A DNA stretch of 64,000 nt from Pyrenochaeta sp. MPI-SDFR-AT-0127 (taxonomy: Eukaryota > Ascomycota > Dothideomycetes > Pleosporales > Cucurbitariaceae), in NCBI GenBank assembly GCA_020747015.1, contig JAGTJM010000031.1, positions 248,001-312,000 of the forward strand, written 5' to 3'. A model generated the notes under the pieces. The model ran no database searches. It had not been told where the DNA came from and was given only the letters and a program-made list of their open reading frames with translations. The translations under genes were made by a program, and so were the position numbers. This document shows positions 22,802 to 34,299 of the stretch, one piece after another (the stretch's first letter is position 1; each line of letters begins with the position of its first letter).

Positions 22802-25438
22802 TTACAAAACCTCACCCACAATCTTCGCTGCCTCCTTGTACGTCTTAAGCAGCTTCTCGCACTTCTCGCGTTCGGCCTTGATCGTGTCGTCCTCGTAGAG
22901 AAGTTCCTGGAACAGGTCCTCCTTGTAAAGCTTCGAGACGAGCCTGTTCTGCACAACGTCTTTCGAATGGTTGACCAAAAGATGCATAATAGCTTTGGGA
23001 ACTTGGTCTGCAGTGGTTTCTCGAACGATGTTGAAATATGAGGAAATAAGACGGCGAATAAGCTCGGTTTCGAGTGCCTCCCTTTCCGTGAGTGCCGGAG
23101 CTGACTCAGGGTCTGATGGCTGTGAAAGTTTAGCCCACGTGTGAGTGATGTAAAGGGATTCAAATAACTTACGAAACCGCCCTCGTATGTATCCCGGATA
23201 GGGCTCATTGGTAAGTCGTCATCATGGTCTGGAAGCATTGCTAGTACATGAGCAGGTGGCTTGGTATCACCCCTTCGAATACTCTGAGCAAAGCTCGGCT
23301 CAGCATGCTGGCTGACGTGTCGGCTGCCAGGTCGGTTGTCCAGGTTTGGTTGTCCTGGACTAGTAGCGTAGGAGGTTTGGCCGTCCTTGCCGAAGAAGTA
23401 GTTGAGAAAGCTGTCACGCGCTGTGCCAGTGCCGCCAACTGGGGGAGGTGACCGGTTGCGGTTGTTAAGCGCGCCTAATGTGCTGTGAGAGCCATTCATC
23501 AGCCGCCCAACTGCAGGTGACATACTGCGACTGTTTTGCGATTGATGTTTCCTGAGAGGAAGGACCTTGGTTGCCGAGAGGTCCCCTTCTTCGCCATCTT
23601 CTGGAGTTTCTGCACCATTGACCCCGTTCAGTTCCTTCATCCTCCTCATTTCTCGCTTCTTTCTTTCAGCTTCCATGGCGATCTTCTTCTCCCTCTGCTC
23701 CTTGTCGTTGATTACGGAAGACATGGCTGCTGCGGCGCCCAGGAAGTTCGGGTGGTTGGTGTTGATATAGGCTCTTTGGATGTCAATGAGCGAAGCGACA
23801 TAAGTCGAGCACGGTCCGAGCTGTTCTCGCAAAAGATCAGACACAACTTCGATAAGTTTGCCTTGTAGCCTAGGATATCTGCTGAGCTCAGTCGATCCGC
23901 AAGTATGGCAAATCTTAATAAGTTCTTCGTATACAAGCTCCACGCAACGCTGGCTTGGAATCTCGAGGAGTTTGATCTGAGGCTTTACGAGAAGGTCAAA
24001 GGCCAGTTCTGGTACAAACAAGCTAGGGCGGGGACCGGTGGAGTTTCTGATAGCTGTGCGGATGTCCAGTACGGACAGATTCACTGTCGGGTCCACTTGC
24101 TCCAAAGAGTTGCCAAAGACCGAGTTGAAGATATAGTATATGCGGGCTCCGCCACATAGTTCCTTTGTCGAGATTTCCGTAGAGGTTCCGTCGATGGACG
24201 AGATGAACGACGAAGCGAAACGCGTCATGAGTTGCAGTATCAAGGAGCCTCGATGCTCCTTTCCGGTGAATGTGACGTCACCGTAGCTCGCCAGCTCTTG
24301 TTGCGTCTGCCCCATCAACGTGTTCAATCGCGCCTTGATATCCGGTAGTCGGTCCCGAATATGAGCCATGAGCGTCTGGTTAAGGCTCTTCGCGAGAAAC
24401 TGGGTACCACATCGATTCGCCATGTTCCGGTATGCGGGGTGGTGCCTGAAAAAGTCGCGCTCGGCTTGTAGGGCATCTGCAAGAGACTTGTTGCCTTGGA
24501 TGTCTTGTTGCGAACGATTGACGATACCAATGAAACCAAGCTTGAGGGGGTATACACGCCCGGACAGAATATCCATTGCATTCGTTCCATGATCCATGAG
24601 ATCCAGCTTTGTGAGCACGCCAATTGTCCTCTTGCCCATGGGGTCGACATGGCGGGCCAATTTCAAGGCTTCTGAATTGACAAGGTCAACATTTGCAGGG
24701 GAGACGGCGAGGATGACACTGTTCGGCTTCGCAATGTATTCGGTGATGAGGTTGCGTGTCTGCTTCTCAATGTCGGTAGGCTGATCGCCGATGGGCACCT
24801 GCAGCTGTTAGCTTCACAATTTTGCAAAAAGTCGGGGAACACGAACCTTGGTCAAACCGGGCAAGTCGACCAGCGTCAAGCTGAGCACGTGAGGAGAATA
24901 GATCTTGAGCTGGATCGGTTGTCTGTTGATTCCCTTGTTGTTTCCTGCGATCCTCGAGGTTTCATTCTCAATCTCGCGCTTTACCTCGGTGAAGTCGTAG
25001 AACCTCCGCCCAGGAATATGCAAGAATTCCCCCCATTCTGCCTGACCGGCTACGCTTGCGGGTGTGTGGGGGACATGGACTTCATCGTCGTCGTCTGCGT
25101 CTTCGCGATCGCTCGGGAGGTTGATGAGCTGGAGGATGAGTGGCCGCCGCGTAACGATGCCACTGCCACGGGGCAGGAAGTCTCTGCCAACAATGTTCTC
25201 GAGTACAGACGACTTTCCAGATGATTGCGATCCTACAACGACCTAGTAAAGTCAATACTGAGTGTGATAGATGCACGTAGAGCATCTCGAATTTTGTCCA
25301 GCATCGTCTCCTTGCTGGCACAAGCAGAGCCATACGTACAATCTGGGGCAGATCCAGGGAATCATTTCCAATGGTGTTGAAAACAAGGTCCTGGAGCCTG
25401 TTGACGATGTTAAGCAGCTCCTCGCCCAGCGACGCCAT
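22802..25438 (-). CDS. DNM1: Dynamin-related GTPase Dnm1 (mitochondrial/peroxisomal fission)
   Basis: Four exons on the minus strand: 25438-25340, 25242-24847, 24798-23173 and 23119-22802, giving 812 residues. Dynamin G motifs are all present: G1 GSQSSGKS at 37-44, RRPL in the G2 region, G3 DLPG at 159-162, and G4 TKLD at 228-231. The middle/stalk region contains FTGKEHRGSLILQLMTRF and HPNFLGAAAAMS. A variable Ser/Pro/basic insert follows (about residues 545-690, containing SFLNYFFGK). The C-terminal GTPase effector domain ends in KTYKEAAKIVGEVL. Length, the MASLGEELLNIVNRLQD start and the insert favour Dnm1/Drp1 over Vps1, which is about 700 residues. It assembles on mitochondria and peroxisomes through Fis1/Mdv1-type adaptors to drive fission. 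Confidence 0.95.
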
Positions 25439-26731
25439 CGCGCTGGTGGTTGTGTACGGTGCCGGGCTCCTGACGGGTTTGGCTTGTGCTTAAACACAGA
25501 CAAAAGCTTTGGAAACGTCTTGGTGGATGCAATGTAATCTGAAGACGGGAAACAAGGTGTTGCGGAGGGCTGGTGGCGACTGGACGCGGGACTCGTGGCT
25601 GATGCCGGCTTCGTTGAGACAAGAGGCTCGTGATGGATTTCCCTTTGCCTGCAGCTCCGTCGTCATGGGCGAACATTCCTTGGAAGGTTTGCGCGCTTGC
25701 GGCAAATTGCACGTGATGGCGCTGCCCCCGACACCCCCCACATCGAACATTCGCATGTCTCCTTAATCTCAATGCTCGACATGCTTGCTCGCCGCATAAA
25801 GGGGAAGCGAGCAGTCTCCGCGTAGAACAAGCACACCCTGTGTCTGTCGTCTCAGCACGTAAGCATCGCACGGCCTGCTACAAGTCTGCACGAGATACAT
25901 GCGGGCTCGTTACCGGTCGTGGTCAAGGTGGAATCTCTTCGCTATATACTGTAATTTCCGTGGTCAAATCTTGCAACGGTCCTTCCACAGCAGACGCACC
26001 TCAAGGTCTGAACCTATTTCGATACCGGTACAGCTGCCAGACTACAAACACTTGGTATCGCGAGAATGTTTAGGTTCCGCTGCAAGTACGTGATCACGAG
26101 CGGTTGCGGATCCTAATACAGGGGACGCAGACGACAATGGTCTAGTGATAGTCATCAGCGACAGCGCTCAGCTCTCCCCGAGTAGTCATGAAGACCCATA
26201 GATGCCTTGGCTTGGTCTGATTCGCACCGGGTAGTGTCGGGGCTCTCATTGCGGTCGGCGACGGTTACCTATCTACCAAAGTCTACAGCCTTATCTCTTT
26301 GTAAGACACGGCCAAACGCGACAACACTAAATTGTCATGTCATTCTCCAGGTCGTATCTGCATTCCGGGAGCCGCACGATGATCCCCAGACCTCAACGGT
26401 ATTCTGGCCGTATTCAAACGCATGCGGAACTACTGAAGTAACAGTTGAGTATTGAAGCGACTAGATCCTCCGTTTAAATAGTCAAACGAGCTATTACCAA
26501 ATTCGCGTCCCATGACCAACACCATCCTCCCGACGGAAGCCTATCAGAATGATAAGGGTTGTTATCATGTTGACCGCCAAACAATGCGGACCTGCGCAGT
26601 ATGGAAGAGTAGTACAAAGGTAACGCGGGGTCCTTGCTGTCTTTGAAGCTATTTCCAATCGACACTTTCGATTCTACGCGATAGGCATCCTTCTGATCTC
26701 CAATTCTTGCGCCTTAAACTTCGAAAATCCC
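25439..26731. other. Upstream region of Dnm1 and of the isochorismatase gene
   Basis: About 1.3 kb separating two divergently transcribed genes, so it holds both promoters. Frames at 25410-25871 on the minus strand are shadows of leader sequence. No RNA gene or repeat was recognised. Confidence 0.4.
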
Positions 26732-27583
26732 ATGGCCTCAGGGTTGCGTCTCCTCACAAGCGTCGAAAACTCAGACAACGACATCACAGTTGGTACTATC
26801 AAATGTACGGCGCCGATTCCCTTTGGAGGTCAGGAAGAATGGCTCTATCTACCGACTGAGAAAAAGTTTGATCTGACTCGAGGGTCGGAGAGGAAGATGG
26901 TATTCGAATGTGACGAAGAAGAACGTAACCACACCGGGTTCATGATCGACCCTGGCACTGCAGTCCTGATAATCGTCGACATGCAGAACTACTTCCTTCA
27001 TCCAATTTATCGAGATCACGCCGCTGGTATTGCTGCTGTCGAGCCAACCTTGAAAGTCATTGAACGATGCCGAAGAGAAGGCATTCAGATTGCCTGGCTG
27101 AATTGGGGCATCAACGAACAGGACCTTAAAACCATGGCACCGGCAATCCAACGGGGCTTCAGCAAGAGCTTGGGTTGGCATGTTGGGCTCGGCGCCTTAC
27201 TTCCAGACAAGCAAGGAAGATGTCTCTTCACGCGGTCCTGGAACGCGGAGCTGTACGAGCCTCTCAAAGCTGTTGCTCTGCCGGGCGATCTGTTCTTCGA
27301 CAAGTCACGCATGAGCGGATTGTGGTCTACTAAGGAGCCTCTGCACGAATACCTTAGAGCCACCGGCAAGCAGACTCTACTCTTTGCTGGAGTCAACACT
27401 GACCAATGTGTGTTTGGTACAGTCTCCGACGCTTACTCGTACGGTTGGGACTGTGTTCTTGTGAGCGACTGCACAGGAACTATGACTGGGCGAGGGGCTC
27501 AAGAGCTGACGGAATATCAAGTGTCTACAAACATGGGCTTTGTGACCAACAGCAATATATTGTGCGATGCGCAGATGATGTAA
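26732..27583 (+). CDS. Isochorismatase-family cysteine hydrolase
   Basis: Single exon, 283 residues, starting at an ATG just after an A/C-rich leader. The alpha/beta hydrolase-like fold of the isochorismatase (nicotinamidase/RutB-like) family is clear. Catalytic D83 lies in LIIVDMQNYFLHP, K191 in FFDKSRMSGLWST, and nucleophile C226 in FAGVNTDQCV, followed by a VLVSDCTG strand. Members cleave amide or enol-ether bonds: isochorismate, nicotinamide, ureidoacrylate or carbamates. About 70 extra N-terminal residues (WLYLPTEKKFDLTRG) are typical of fungal biuret- or ureidoacrylate-hydrolase-like members, but the substrate cannot be read from sequence. No pathway genes flank it. Confidence 0.88.
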   Translation: MASGLRLLTSVENSDNDITVGTIKCTAPIPFGGQEEWLYLPTEKKFDLTRGSERKMVFECDEEERNHTGFMIDPGTAVLIIVDMQNYFLHPIYRDHAAGIAAVEPTLKVIERCRREGIQIAWLNWGINEQDLKTMAPAIQRGFSKSLGWHVGLGALLPDKQGRCLFTRSWNAELYEPLKAVALPGDLFFDKSRMSGLWSTKEPLHEYLRATGKQTLLFAGVNTDQCVFGTVSDAYSYGWDCVLVSDCTGTMTGRGAQELTEYQVSTNMGFVTNSNILCDAQMM

Positions 27584-27974
27584 CCTTTCCAACGTTTGTC
27601 CGGGCGACCACCATATTTGGGCGAATTTTTGAGCGTGTCATGCTGTATACCCTTTCAATAATCTTCAACAATTACTATTCACTATAACGCCTATAGCGGC
27701 GTGTGTTATCTCGAGGTTGTGATGGCCCAATCATGGTGTGGTTGCCCAAACAGTCGCAGATCTGCAAGATGAGGCGCGAATGACGACAGTGAGGAGAAGC
27801 TCCTCCAAGCCGGAACTTTGCCTCGTGCGACAACATGGTTCTCCGTATCCGGCACCCATAGACTCTTAATTTAAATCTAAAGCCCTGTTTCGAGCTTCAT
27901 AACCCGGTGTCAGCTTTTGAACTGTATACTCCTCCATACGTAGAAGAAGAAGAAGAAGAAGAAGAAGAAGAAAA
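27584..27974. promoter_or_regulatory. Promoter and leader of the PEBP gene
   Basis: 391 bases. The leader ends in ten perfect GAA triplets at 27943-27972, two bases before the ATG. No gene was seen. Confidence 0.45.
27943..27972 (+). repeat. (GAA)10 microsatellite abutting a start codon
   Basis: Ten uninterrupted GAA triplets in the 5-prime leader of the PEBP gene, separated from its ATG by two A residues. Length variation here would alter the leader without touching the protein. Confidence 0.95.
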
Positions 27975-28805
27975 ATGCTCGTTCAAGTCTCAGCATTCCT
28001 CGCATGCCTGTTGCAGTTATGTGGCACCGCCATCGCGCTACCAACTGAGCAGCAACTATTAAAGTTTCATGACTTTGAAAATGTTAACACTGTTCGAGCA
28101 GAGTCAGTCTCCAGTACCCCGTATTGCATTCCGTTTGCTGATGGACTAGGCTCCGAAAAGCAGAGATCATTCCCACAGGTACAACACACCTTACATGTCA
28201 ATGTATAGCCTGACTCTAATGCTTCTCCAGTGGTTGATGACTTTCTCCCAAGTCTGACACTCTCGGTGACCTGGCCAAAATACCATGCCAAACTAGGTAA
28301 CACAATCAAGCCAAAGCATCTCCAGAGCGAGCCTACAATTGCCCTACATGACATTGCAGCGTCCGATGGCCGGGCCTCAAGATCTGACTTGACCTACATT
28401 GTCACGCTCACTGACCCGGACGCACCATCTCGCGACAACCCCAAATGGAGTGAAATGTGTCACTGGATTGCTGCCAACGTCTCTATATCAGAGAAGACCT
28501 TTTCGATTCTTCCTCTTCCTGAACACGGCCTTGCCGAACAGATTCTCTCAATCGATGAAAGCCCAGACGATGTGGTCGAGTATAGGCCTCCTGGTCCGCC
28601 AAAAAAGACTGGCAAGCACCGCTATGTGTTCCTTGTGTTTGCACCGAAGAATGGAACGACAGAGCCATTGCATTTGAGCAAGCCGAAGGATAGACAGCAT
28701 TGGGGAACCGGTGATGAGAGGGGTGGTGTAAGAGATTGGGCGCGAGAGAATGGGCTAGTCCCTGTTGCTGCAAATTTTATCTATTCAAAGCATAAGAAGC
28801 AGTAA
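27975..28805 (+). CDS. Secreted phosphatidylethanolamine-binding (PEBP) family protein
   Basis: Three exons: 27975-28102, a 29 nt micro-exon at 28150-28178, and 28231-28805, giving 243 residues. The micro-exon is needed to restore the conserved LRKAEIIPT-VVDDFLPSL entry to the fold; without it the frame breaks. Residues 1-21 are a signal peptide (ACLLQLCGTAIA). PEBP landmarks are DPDAP at 114-118, CHW around H130, and GPPKKTGKHRY at 174-184. The family binds phospholipid headgroups; the yeast relative Tfs1 inhibits carboxypeptidase Y and Ras-GAP. The secretion signal suggests an extracellular or vacuolar role here. DNPKWSEMCHW and RQHWGTGDERGGVRDW are typical of filamentous-fungal secreted members. 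Confidence 0.9.
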
Positions 28806-30515
28806 AGGTGTCATTAGGGGGGAAACGTTGTACAACAAGAGCCCTTGAAATAATCTCTTAATACTGCTGGTTGTTTGGCTTCATCACTTTGTAGGATGAA
28901 TAATGTTACTTTTCAACTGCCTACGACCTATTCTCTTGGGAACCCAGCATTAATCTCTCTCCATACGGCGAAATAATCAAGTTTGGTAGGCCTTTGAACC
29001 ACGTCTTATTTCTGTGGTTTAGTGTTGGTATGCAGTTCACGGTTACTGACATTCACGCTGAGCTTAGAATTCGAACATCTTGACGATCCCATTCCTGAAA
29101 GGTTGTTAGGGCAGATGCTGGATATTCACTTCATTTTCACGGCATTTGATGTCATCTCGGTGCGTCGCGACTCAAGATATTATCCCCGTGGGCCGTGAGG
29201 CTGAATCTGGATCGAGCTTCAAGGAGACATGTGATGATTACCATTCCCTCTTTGCTCGCCCCAAGTGAGTCTACTTGACTCACCAGTGTAGAAGCAAGTA
29301 ATGCACATTGCCGATGCTACCGACTCCACTCTCGACTTTGGCTCCAAAAGGATACTTCCAATGTACAAGAATTCGTTCATGATCGTCGCCAGAACATGCA
29401 GGCCATGAGTCGTACATGCTTCGAATGACCTTCCATCTGACCACTTGTCTAACGCACTTCTGCAGGGTCTCGGTACTCGCCTTTGTCCTTTGTAGATCTT
29501 TCCACTGCATCGCGTGGCTCACTCGTGTTTCATCGATATACCCTGCAGCCCATGGCCGCGTAGTATGCCGGTAAATACCCATTAGGCACACGATAGCGTC
29601 GCCGATCAGGCTACTTCTGGTAGGTAGCCACCAAACATCGCGCACTTGTCAGGTCTCAGTGATCCTGAGGATCAGCATAAGTAATGTCAGTTCTAGGCCA
29701 AGTGCACCGCGCGGTGATACTTCACCTGTCCGTCGGCCAACATACCCCAAGGTTTCGGTACTTGGGCCGGGCTGAACTAAAAGTCGATCTGCTGAAGGTG
29801 TTTTTCTGCCGTTACCAACAATGATAGGTCAGAAACGCTGTTAGGTTCAAGTAGTACAACCGTGCTTTAACCGACGACCGAGAGTTTAAGGTTTGACGGA
29901 TTCGGGACGGTCCCCTTTTTGGAACGCAATCGTGCACACTGGGAGGACCGGCCACGCATGCAAGGATGCGTGGATGTGGGGCGAGGGCGATCAAAGAAGC
30001 AAAATGGGCTGGAAAGAAAGTTCCGAGATCTGCACGTGGACCAACAACGATGCAAAGACTGTGGATTCATTGAGAGTGTAATGCGCACAATCGATAGATT
30101 CGGGCCGTATTATTATTGTGATAGTGCCATGGTAGGCGCTGAGCAACACGAGGTTCTCAGCTGAAGCCGGACCCAATTCCGTAGCTGATATTGACAGAAC
30201 AGGTTCCAAATAAATATGCAGATGTTCATTAACCGCAAAGAAGTGTGCACATGGACAGAAAGTTCGTGATGATATGTGAAAGACATATGAAATGCGTAGC
30301 GAAGGACTCCGTGATCGTAAACAGGGGTATCTACAAGTAAAGAACTGACCTCGGGCGTTCTGCCAGAAACGAACGCTCCTAAGAGCAAAACAAATGCGAA
30401 AAGACGCTAAATGGCGTTGAACGCACAGTAATATACAAGAAGTTACTGTCAAAGCTGGCGATCATAAGATGCTACGCAGTGAAGGTTAGTTGACGTGCAA
30501 CCTTCCCTTCAGAGA
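28806..30515. other. Intergenic, nothing supported
   Basis: About 1.7 kb between the PEBP gene and the 3-prime end of the next minus-strand gene. A 121-codon minus frame (29280-29645) and overlapping frames at 29890-30450 show no family pattern. No tRNA B-box or other RNA motif was recognised. Confidence 0.35.
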
Positions 30516-32078
30516 TTATGTTCTCGCTACGCCTCTACCAAACATCGATAATCGATTCTTCTTGGGCTTACCTAGCGAATTTCCTTGGCTGTCCCATGGC
30601 AAAACGTCGTTCATTCGAAGACGACCACCTAGGCCAAGTCTAATGCAAAGTTAGCCCATATCTTGCAGGATATCGAAGCTGGATACTTACCGTTCGCGAG
30701 AGGATTCATACCAATGCCCAGACAGCTCAGATGGAGCAATGGATGACGGCGCAATGGATTGTGCGTCGTTATCGTTTTGCACGGTAACGAGAGATTCCGT
30801 GCTGGCCATTGAAGCTTCGTATAACGTTGGGAGCGCCGAACTTGATGGTGTTGCCCGATATGTTGAAGGACGATGAGCCGTAGGTACAAGGTTATTGTGC
30901 GCAATGGGCCGACTGAAGTTCTGAACCGGCCGCGTAGGCACGTAATGTGGAACTTGTGGTGTAGCCACGGGAAAATTGTTCATGGAAGCCTCATCAGCGG
31001 TTGATGGTCCAAACAAGAAGTCGTGAGAATCTGGAACGTTTTCCAATTTGATTTCATCTGGCGATTGGACTGCAAGCGTGTCTTCTCCCCAGAGGCTCTG
31101 GCTGGGTTGGTCGTTCAACTTCTTGAAGAGTGCTTCAGCAGTGTCTCTGACGATTGTGTCTACAGAATCTGTTGATGAAGCTGGGGAATCCGCTCTGAAG
31201 CTCCCAGATTCGTCAGCCGCTGAGTTTGGCAACCTGGGAGGTGGCCCAGCAATCGAGTCGTGGAAAGCGTCCACTCCAACAGGACTTGTTGGTAATGCAC
31301 CAGACATGGTAGGCGAATCTGGGAAGTAGTAGGACATTTCAGGGAGCGTTGTGGTAGACGGTGAATCCATGACGACCAGGTCTCGGTCACTTATTGTGAA
31401 TTTTGACACGGAAGTTGCTGCTGAAGCGATGGAGTTTGGAGGATTGCGCGAGCCATCTGTTAATACGGACATTTTAGAATCGTTCCAAGGGCTAATCTTG
31501 AGTTGGGAGCCAAGTGATCCTCGTGATGATAAGCTACTCCTGTCTTTGCTGGTAGTGCTCGACATGGAGTGCCGGTTCTTGACTACATCTGGAATACCAT
31601 CCCATTTTGAATTCACTTTTGGCACATTTGAAGGGAGCTGTTTGCCAACGAAGTTGCTGCTGTGCCTTGAGGATGGAGAGGATGTGCCCTTGGTGGCCTG
31701 CTTGCGCTGATGTTCAGCAAACTGCTCCAAAGCTACCTGGGACGGCTCTTTCAGAGACAGAAAGCCGAGCACGGAGCCCGTCTTCTTCTTCTTTTTTTTC
31801 GATGACTTGGAGTCATTTGAGGAAGTAGCGCTTGAGGCCGTGGAAGCCAGGCTGGGTGACGTCAGGCTGGCGGTTTCGAACGAAAGGCGAGAATTTGTCG
31901 ACGTAGACGTCGAGTCCGAAGTTCTGGGGCGGTCTTGGATGTAGGAAGGCCTGATTCCAGTGTCGTGGGAAAGCTGGGATGAGAGCGAGGTTTGATCGGA
32001 AGGAAGAGGATTTCTGTACTTCAGCTTCGGTATTCGTGCAGGCGGGGGATGCGCTGTTAGGTCTGCGCTGGGCGCCAT
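30516..32078 (-). CDS. Conserved fungal protein of unknown function, Ser-rich and disordered
   Basis: Two exons on the minus strand: 32078-30691 and 30639-30516, joined by a 51 nt intron (GTAAGT donor), giving 503 residues. The start is the ATG at 32078 (MAPSADLTAHPPPARIPKLK). Most of the protein is Ser/Thr/Pro-rich and probably disordered. It has a lysine run (KSSKKKKKKTGSVLGFLSLKEPS) near residue 95, and short conserved-looking islands such as VPKVNSKWDGIPDVVK and MSYYFPDSP. The second exon adds the C-terminal motif RERLGLGGRLRMNDVLPWD, which I recall from other filamentous-fungal hypothetical proteins. I do not recognise a function. The basic run could be a nuclear localisation signal (inference). 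Confidence 0.8.
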
Positions 32079-32669
32079 GGCCAAAGAGAGCAACGGCGAC
32101 GATCTCGGTCGGGTGTACCGTTGTAGTTTAGCAGGGTCAAGCGGTCCCAGGCTGATTGGCGTGTGATTGGCAGACGCCAGCCGGGTTCCCGCGCAAGACG
32201 TGCAGGTAGAGTTTTGGGGTTAGCTGAGCGAAAGTGGGAGTCGACACAAGACAGCCGTGGAGAGGTGGGCAAAAGAGCGGGCGACGAGAGCTGGTGATAT
32301 AAAAACGGGTGGGATATTGAATTATGGGTCTGCTACCCAGGGAAGGCGTAACGGGCGGGCACGCAGTGGCCTGAAAAGCAATTACGAGGCACTCCACAGA
32401 TTGGTACCTTTGCCAAAAACGCGCTACAGGAAATAGACAGCTGTGTGGAAATCAAGCCATGGCGGTCCTCGACGACGATTGGCGGCGTGCCGCTGGCATT
32501 TTTGATGAATGTCTCCAGTGGCTTTGTTGCCGCGGCGGATCCATGTTGAGCGAAGCTTCTGTCTGCTCAAAATGACGGCTACTCTGGGCCGCGCATACTT
32601 CCCCGTCCGCTGATATGCCAGATTTGGCGTGTTCAACTGGCTTAGCCTGGCTTGTTGGCGGTTCCAGAC

Positions 32670-32713
<44 letters not shown>

Positions 32714-33474
32714 ACCGTGCGGTGGTTGCCACATGCGCAGATTAGCCTGTCGTCGCCGGCAATAGAGGAGAGAGTAACCCAACAGGTGTAGGGCAACCTC
32801 GGTAGAGCCATGCCAATCTGTCAGACCAGCGTCTGAGCATCACAGTCCATCTCTGGACATGACAGTGGCTCAGGCACAATTGACTGTTTTGGTGGCTGCT
32901 TCGAGGCGAGGTCGGCGGGCCAAAGAGGACCATGTTAGCGAAGGGGGTTGCTCGCGTGGGAATAGCTAGTGGGCAGCATCTGGACTGCGGGCAGACTGTG
33001 CAACGGTCTCGCCTTGGCCCAGCACTAGCCGTGAACTGTTTTGTGTGGTGGTGGTTTGTGGTGGTGACCGATGGGGAAACATTCCTCCCGAGCCTCTCCG
33101 CGGTGCCGGCCCCAACCTCAAGCCCAAGCCACACAAATTCTTCTCGTGCAGAGAAAGACTCTCCCCTGCCAGCCGCCAACCAAGTGCAAGAGGGCGCAAA
33201 GATTCGCGTGGGCCACCTGCGCTGCTCTCGTTTTGCTCAACACCACGCACGCACGGCATCTCACGTCTGGCATGGACGAGCGAAGCGTAGTTGAAGCAAG
33301 CGCCTAATCGCCGCCACCACCCGGCGACCCCCTCGCCGGGGATCTGCCAATACAGCTCTCAGGCCTCTGCGCGACCCGTCCTGCCCTCGACAATCGTCGT
33401 CGCCGATTGCTATCCGCCAGGCCTCTCCGGCTCCGCGCCTGGAGACGACCTTCTGCACCACGGCCGCCGCCGCC
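32079..33474. promoter_or_regulatory. Divergent upstream region with a TC microsatellite
   Basis: About 1.4 kb between the divergent starts at 32078 (minus) and 33475 (plus). GC-rich, with many overlapping shadow frames on both strands. It contains a (TC)n tract at 32672-32710. No gene is supported. Confidence 0.4.
32672..32710 (+). repeat. (TC)n microsatellite
   Basis: About 19 uninterrupted TC dinucleotides. On the minus strand this is a GA tract in the upstream region of the 32078 gene; a similar GA tract lies at 36360-36387 downstream of the SUR7-family gene. Confidence 0.95.
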
Positions 33475-34299
33475 ATGCCAGCGCTCCTGGTCGACACAAG
33501 TCCCCGCCCAGCCTCTTCAAGTGATACCTCGACTGCCTCTGAGCGCTCAGGGAAGCACTCTGAGTCTGCCTCCCCAGACAGGCCGCCCGTGTCTCCCATC
33601 ACGCCCACCGCCTCTGTTGCCCAGCTGGCATCTGTCCATCACACTGAGCCTCGACCCCGCCCTGCCCCTCCGCCCACGGCCACCTTCAGACCACAACCCG
33701 CCTCGGTCGCCATATCCGAGAGCGAGAACCCAGATGCCATAGCCCTGCGCTCTGCCATATCGCTCCTGCAGCTGCAGCGAGAGAAGAGCAAGCGCGACCT
33801 CAAGGCGCTGGAAGAGCTCAAGGCCGCCGCCGTCTCGGACCCGCAAGCCTTTGCTCGCTCACTGCACGAGCAGCGCGCGCAAGCAGCTCAGTCGTACAAG
33901 GACATCCTCACCCCTACTCTGTCCGGCCTGGTCGACTCTCCTCGAACCGACGATGCAAACACAAAGGCCGAGCAGTCGGGCGCAGAAGCCCGCAAAGACT
34001 CGGCCGATGTCGACGCAAAGTCGGCCGCTTCCAAGATCCCCGCCATTCCACAACCCCAGAACATAGTCCGGTGTCCACCAGTCAACTGGGCGAAATACCA
34101 CATAGTCGGAGAGCCGCTAGACAAGATGCATGAAGAGCAGAAGAAGTGGCCAGGTGCGGCCGAGCCTCCACGCGCAAAGTCGGGAATGAGGGCCCCATCC
34201 CATGCCGTCACGGCGCCATACTCGCCGTTTACGGACGGTTTGAGTCAGTCACCGTCGACTTCACAGCCTCCAAAAGGTCCCAAGAAATCGCCGTCTTGA
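33475..34299 (+). CDS. Conserved fungal protein of unknown function with WAKYHIVGEPLD core
   Basis: Single exon, 274 residues, starting in a GCC-rich Kozak-like context. Residues 1-85 are Pro/Ser-rich. A helical stretch follows (ALRSAISLLQLQREKSKRDLKALEELKAAA), where a coiled coil is likely. Near residues 198-228 there is a compact conserved-looking block: NIVRCPPVNWAKYHIVGEPLDKMHEEQKKWPG, written here as two parts, NIVRCPPVNWAKYHIVG and EPLDKMHEEQKKWPG. The C-terminus is Ser/Pro-rich with terminal lysines. I cannot name the family. The absence of membrane segments and of a signal peptide suggests a nuclear or cytosolic role (inference). Confidence 0.75.
   Translation: MPALLVDTSPRPASSSDTSTASERSGKHSESASPDRPPVSPITPTASVAQLASVHHTEPRPRPAPPPTATFRPQPASVAISESENPDAIALRSAISLLQLQREKSKRDLKALEELKAAAVSDPQAFARSLHEQRAQAAQSYKDILTPTLSGLVDSPRTDDANTKAEQSGAEARKDSADVDAKSAASKIPAIPQPQNIVRCPPVNWAKYHIVGEPLDKMHEEQKKWPGAAEPPRAKSGMRAPSHAVTAPYSPFTDGLSQSPSTSQPPKGPKKSPS

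Noticed and set aside
26130..26200. Possible tRNA-like stretch (GGTCTAGTGATAGT)
   Set aside because: Resembles an A-box, but no B-box or acceptor-stem pairing follows.
29280..29645. 121-codon minus frame
   Set aside because: Composition looks random, isolated, and no partner exon was found.
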